A stretch of 64,000 nt of DNA from contig OU452203.1 in NCBI GenBank assembly GCA_911728435.2, positions 21,702,134 through 21,766,133 on the forward strand, written 5' to 3'. Positions 61,530 through 64,000 of this stretch are shown here, in pieces; position 1 is the first letter of the stretch, and the number at the start of each line of letters is the position of its first letter. The notes under the pieces were generated by a model that saw nothing but the letters and a program-made list of their open reading frames with translations, was not told the DNA's origin and did no database searches. The translations under genes and the position numbers were made by a program. Origin of the DNA: Apoderus coryli (lineage: Eukaryota; Arthropoda; Insecta; Coleoptera; Attelabidae).

Positions 61530-62535
61530 TTTTTAATGACTAATTGCACAATTCCTATAATATTAGAATAGATTTTTGTTTGGAATATTTTGATGACGTC
61601 ATTACTGCTTCATTTTCCTAAATACAGAAAAAATAATAAATAAATATAAATAAAAGAAAAACTTAACACAAAAATAAGCGAAACAACGAAAGCAGTGGAA
61701 AAAATGAAGATAAAACTCATGCAGAAAAAATATTTTAATTACAGCAACAAAGCCCCATACTATAAACCAATCTATAGCAAACTAAGAAAAAATTAAAAAC
61801 GAAGGTGATGGGAATATCAAAAATTGTGACAAAAATTTTTGTAATTGCATTTCGCGCGCATAAACTGAAAATTTTACGATCAATTGCTGGAAATAAATTT
61901 AAGCTAGTAAGTACAATAAAATTGTAGCTTAATGAAGAAAAACTATTTTTTTAATTGCACGAAAAACGGCAAAACACCAGTGTAGTCTCCTGAACAAAAT
62001 CAAGCTAGTTATAGCTCTATTATTTTAAGAGAAAGATACAGGGTCAATTTTTACATGAAATAATACAATTTAGAGAGCCAAAAACCTTTGGAATATCGAA
62101 TTATTTCAATGTGAAACATACAACCATTTATACACAAAATTTGGAAATTTGCATTTTCCGTAAAGCTTAATTTTTTTAAATTCGAAAAAGAAAACTTCAG
62201 TGTCCATTTTTATGTGGAATATGCAGAAAAAAATTTCATGGAAACTGGCAACACAGACATTGTATCGAAGCAATAAAGCTAAAATTGTAAGTACTAATAG
62301 AAAATATCCGAAGAAACAGCTATTTTTCTAGCTTGCTAGAAGATGGAAGATGTTAGTAAATTTACATGAAAAAGGACAATGGAGCTAGCATAGTATTTCT
62401 GTAAATTCCAATTTTATTTGAATTACAGAAAATATCTAAATTTCCATGGAAACTGTCAACACAGAAATTGAAACATTGTTTGGAAGTAAAATTGATAATA
62501 GTTATGGATAAATTCTTCCAGGAGAAACAACTATA
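61530..62535. other. AT-rich intergenic DNA
   Basis: No gene was recognised. Diverged pieces of the 71-base repeat that follows (gtaaatttacatgaaaaagg near 62353) appear towards the right end. Confidence 0.5.
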
Positions 62536-62539
62536 TTTT

Positions 62540-63035
62540 TTGAAAATTGCCAAGACATGTAAATTTATGTAAAATTTACACGTAAACAGGCATCAATGTT
62601 AACTATATTTTTTGTAAATTGCCAAGATATGAACATTTATGTAAAATTTCCACGTAAAAAGGCATCAATGTTAACTATATTTTGTGTAAATTGCCAAGAT
62701 ATGTAAATTTATATAAAATTTACACGTAAAAGGGCATCAATGTTAACTGTATATTTTGTAAATTGCCAAGATATGAAAATTTATGTTAAATTTACACGTA
62801 AAAAGGTATCAATGTTAACTATATTTTGTGTAAATTTCCAAGATATGTAAATTTATATAAAATTTACACGTAAAAAGGTATCAATGTTAACTATATTTTG
62901 TGTAAATTTCCAAGATATGTAAATTTATATAAAATTTACACGTAAAAAGGTATCAATGTTAACTATATTTTGTGTAAATTGCCATGATATGAAAATTTAT
63001 GTAAAATTTACACGTAAAAAGGCATCAATGTTAGC
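62540..63035. repeat. Minisatellite, about seven copies of a 71-base unit
   Basis: The unit contains ggcatcaatgttaactatat, ttgccaagatatg and aaaatttacacgtaaaaagg. Starts of the caatgttaact part fall near 62595, 62666, 62738, 62810, 62882 and 62953, a spacing of about 71. Copies differ by a few bases. Confidence 0.9.
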
Positions 63036-63039
63036 TCAA

Positions 63040-64000
63040 TTAATTCAGGAGATTACCTACTTGTTTAAATTGGTAAAACAAAAAAAAACCGACTTTTCAT
63101 CCCTGAAATATACCATCAATGGGCTAAAATTTACAGTTTACGATCAAATTTCGAATATAGTGTGTTAATTAAAAAAAAAAAATTAAGAAAACAAATTATA
63201 TTAATAAAAATTGAAGGAAACGCACCTTTTTATCATTTTTTTTATAGTTAAATAAAATAATCATCAAGGAAAATAGACTATTCGAACAATATTGATATTG
63301 AACCTAGAAAAAAATAGAAACATCAAATAATAATAATAATTCGAAAATAGTAATTTTTTTTAATCAATAATTTGGATAAATCTAATTACTATAATTTTTT
63401 TAAGGTAAATTTATTAACTTTTTGATTATTAAAGCATTATTATCGTTCATAATATAATTTTAAAGAGAAATTTGAAATACAGTAGTTTAGTAAGTAAAAT
63501 TAAAAATAGGCCGAACTATTTTTGGCAGAACTGCCACCCATTAAAAATTCAGTAAATAAAAAACTATTTTAATCCATGTTTTATGAAGCTTAAGAGAAGA
63601 GAAGATTTGCAAATAATAAACCAAGAAACTGCCTAAGCATAGTGGGAAACGTGGCTATGGAAATGTGGATCCAACGTTAAGTACCAGGCAATTATCTACA
63701 GTTTCTAGCAAAAGAATTTTAAAAGCCCACAAATTCCAACCGTTCAAAATTAATTTCCAGCAAATTAAATGAAAATGATTGAAGTTTGTAAAAAGAATCA
63801 AAATACCTTTAAAATGAGCTATCAATTCGACTTACTTTCCCTATTTCCGGCGGTATCACTCACCCCTTGCCAAAAAATGTCCCCCTCGCAAACAAAAAGG
63901 CCTCTTTTTCATTTTCATTGGGCCATATTTCATTATAAAGGTATTATAATAGCGACAGGTGGTCCGGTTCTGCCAAAACTAGCATAACATCTAAACTAAA
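63040..64000. other. AT-rich DNA at the right edge
   Basis: I see no gene, repeat or element with confidence. Frames at 62956-63168 and 63769-63987 partly overlap the minisatellite or are short and unlike known proteins. Confidence 0.5.

Overview
The window is insect nuclear DNA, most likely from a beetle or a close holometabolous relative. It is AT-rich, with split genes, short GT-AG introns mixed with long repeat-filled ones, and insect-type transferrin, delta-class GST and SPARC genes. It carries many non-LTR retrotransposon, mariner and fold-back fragments. There are no operons, CRISPR arrays or bacterial features. The species was not identified.

Layout of protein genes, left to right: a fibrillin-like extracellular matrix gene on minus (1-10528, 3' part beyond the left edge); a C6orf136-like mitochondrial protein on minus (17363-22920, six exons); NDUFA13/GRIM-19 of complex I on plus (23529-24473); a PR/SET-domain zinc-finger gene on plus (25175-27412); a paralogous zinc-finger gene without PR domain on minus (29905-33290); a transferrin-family gene with a GPI-like tail on minus (34088-37800); a delta-class glutathione S-transferase on plus (40849-42470); a GH31 alpha-glucosidase of glucosidase II alpha type on minus (43403-52987, 15 exons); and SPARC/osteonectin on plus (58017-60658). 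I rebuilt exon boundaries by hand from splice sites, phase and family motifs. For seven of the nine genes the spliced length is a multiple of three and ends in a stop codon. The fibrillin gene is incomplete, and boundaries there may be off by one or two bases.

Between and inside these genes lies a dense mobile and repeat landscape. It includes four jockey/CR1/RTE-type reverse transcriptase fragments, a nearly complete but frameshifted mariner with terminal repeats, two mariner fossils, at least six fold-back elements, a nested pair of elements rich in TGACGTCA palindromes, two minisatellites, a tRNA-Ala-derived relic and a pair of hammerhead-ribozyme-like motifs.

Functional themes are separate rather than pathway-linked. 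Two genes serve extracellular matrix (fibrillin, SPARC), two serve mitochondria (C6orf136-like and NDUFA13, head to head), two are chromatin or DNA-binding paralogues lying tail to tail, and the rest are a transferrin-fold protein, a detoxification enzyme and a glycoprotein-processing glucosidase. The most interesting observation is the tail-to-tail zinc-finger pair. One copy keeps a PR/SET domain. The other has lost it and expanded its finger array to about 25 by duplication of three- and six-finger blocks.
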